Positions 63,918-64,000 of a DNA stretch of 64,000 nucleotides are shown here, one piece after another. The notes beneath the pieces were generated by a model. The model was given only the letters and a program-made list of their open reading frames with translations, was not told where the DNA came from and did not search any database. The stretch is from Acetobacter conturbans. Its GTDB lineage: Bacteria > Pseudomonadota > Alphaproteobacteria > Acetobacterales > Acetobacteraceae. Made by a program: the position numbers and the translations under genes. The stretch is taken from contig NZ_WOSY01000004.1 in the NCBI RefSeq assembly GCF_011516755.1, forward strand, positions 235,727 through 299,726, read 5' to 3'. The first letter of the stretch is position 1, and every line of letters begins with the position of its first letter.

Positions 63918-64000
63918 ATGTCTGATTATACCGGTGGACTTCAGGATGAGCGGTCTCTGCGTGAGGATCTGGCGGCGGCGTATCGTCTTATTGCCCATTT
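63918..64000 (+). CDS. Class II aldolase/adducin family protein, N-terminal fragment (cut by window end)
   Basis: The only 27 visible residues, MSDYTGGLQDERSLREDLAA and then AYRLIAHF, match the N-terminus of class II aldolase/adducin proteins (family ...LREDLAAAYRLIAHFGM). Members cleave or epimerise sugar phosphates or keto acids. ATG 63918 has GGAG upstream (TTTTGGAGTGAGTG). The 234-bp gap to ghrA is non-coding. The call rests on a short piece. Confidence 0.7.
   Translation, partial: MSDYTGGLQDERSLREDLAAAYRLIAH

Overview
The window looks like chromosome of an acetic acid bacterium (Alphaproteobacteria, Acetobacteraceae, Acetobacter/Gluconobacter-like). The base composition is moderately GC-rich. 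The gene orders dsbA-smc, xerD-accA beside aroK-aroB, DUF815 beside yajC, and zapA-6S RNA-fau are alphaproteobacterial. The fused aroK-aroB gene and the abutting glmU-glmS pair are, from memory, common in acetic acid bacteria. The genus is an inference; no rRNA or tRNA was found to settle it.

Layout. 1-9.5 kb: the N-terminal half of SMC, a DsbA-like protein, an envelope protein, the divergent epmB/epmA pair that beta-lysylates elongation factor P, two lipoproteins and alaS. 9.6-20.6 kb: GtrA-like and OmpA-like envelope proteins, aroKB, xerD, accA, a CinA-like protein, a GNAT-Nudix fusion, a Rieske oxygenase, a DUF815 ATPase and yajC. SecD/SecF do not follow yajC. 20.8-28.2 kb: a three-gene PepSY membrane operon with a Fur-like dyad in front, a YfdX protein with a repetitive tail, a GNAT protein, murJ, small membrane/secreted proteins and a Nudix-like protein.

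28.3-37.5 kb is the most unusual block: a transglutaminase-DUF2126 giant, an orphan Ser/Thr/Asp-rich protein on the other strand, a zinc-ribbon metallopeptidase, a circularly permuted ATP-grasp/alpha-E fusion, and a second transglutaminase. Together these look like a peptide-ligation and peptide-cleavage system whose substrate is unknown. The families have been linked before by gene context, but this set, with a metallopeptidase and an orphan partner, deserves a close look.

37.5-52.1 kb is mainly housekeeping: an EEP-family hydrolase and a carbonic anhydrase, a NadQ/NrtR-like NAD regulator beside a divergent L-aspartate oxidase, a ThiE-like protein, zapA-6S RNA-fau, a YmdB-type phosphodiesterase, a glycosyltransferase-like protein, gph, glmU-glmS and a drug/metabolite transporter.

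52.1-64 kb is accessory. It holds a GH32 fructan hydrolase with a Tat-like secreted neighbour, then a 500-bp AT-rich gap, then a minus-strand set (LysR regulator, fused binding-protein/permease, ABC ATPase, TonB receptor, TIM-barrel protein, 2-oxoglutarate/Fe(II) oxygenase). Facing away from the LysR gene is a GhrA-like dehydrogenase followed by the start of a class II aldolase. This reads as an uptake-and-catabolism island for one unknown, probably carboxylated or amino-acid-like, compound.
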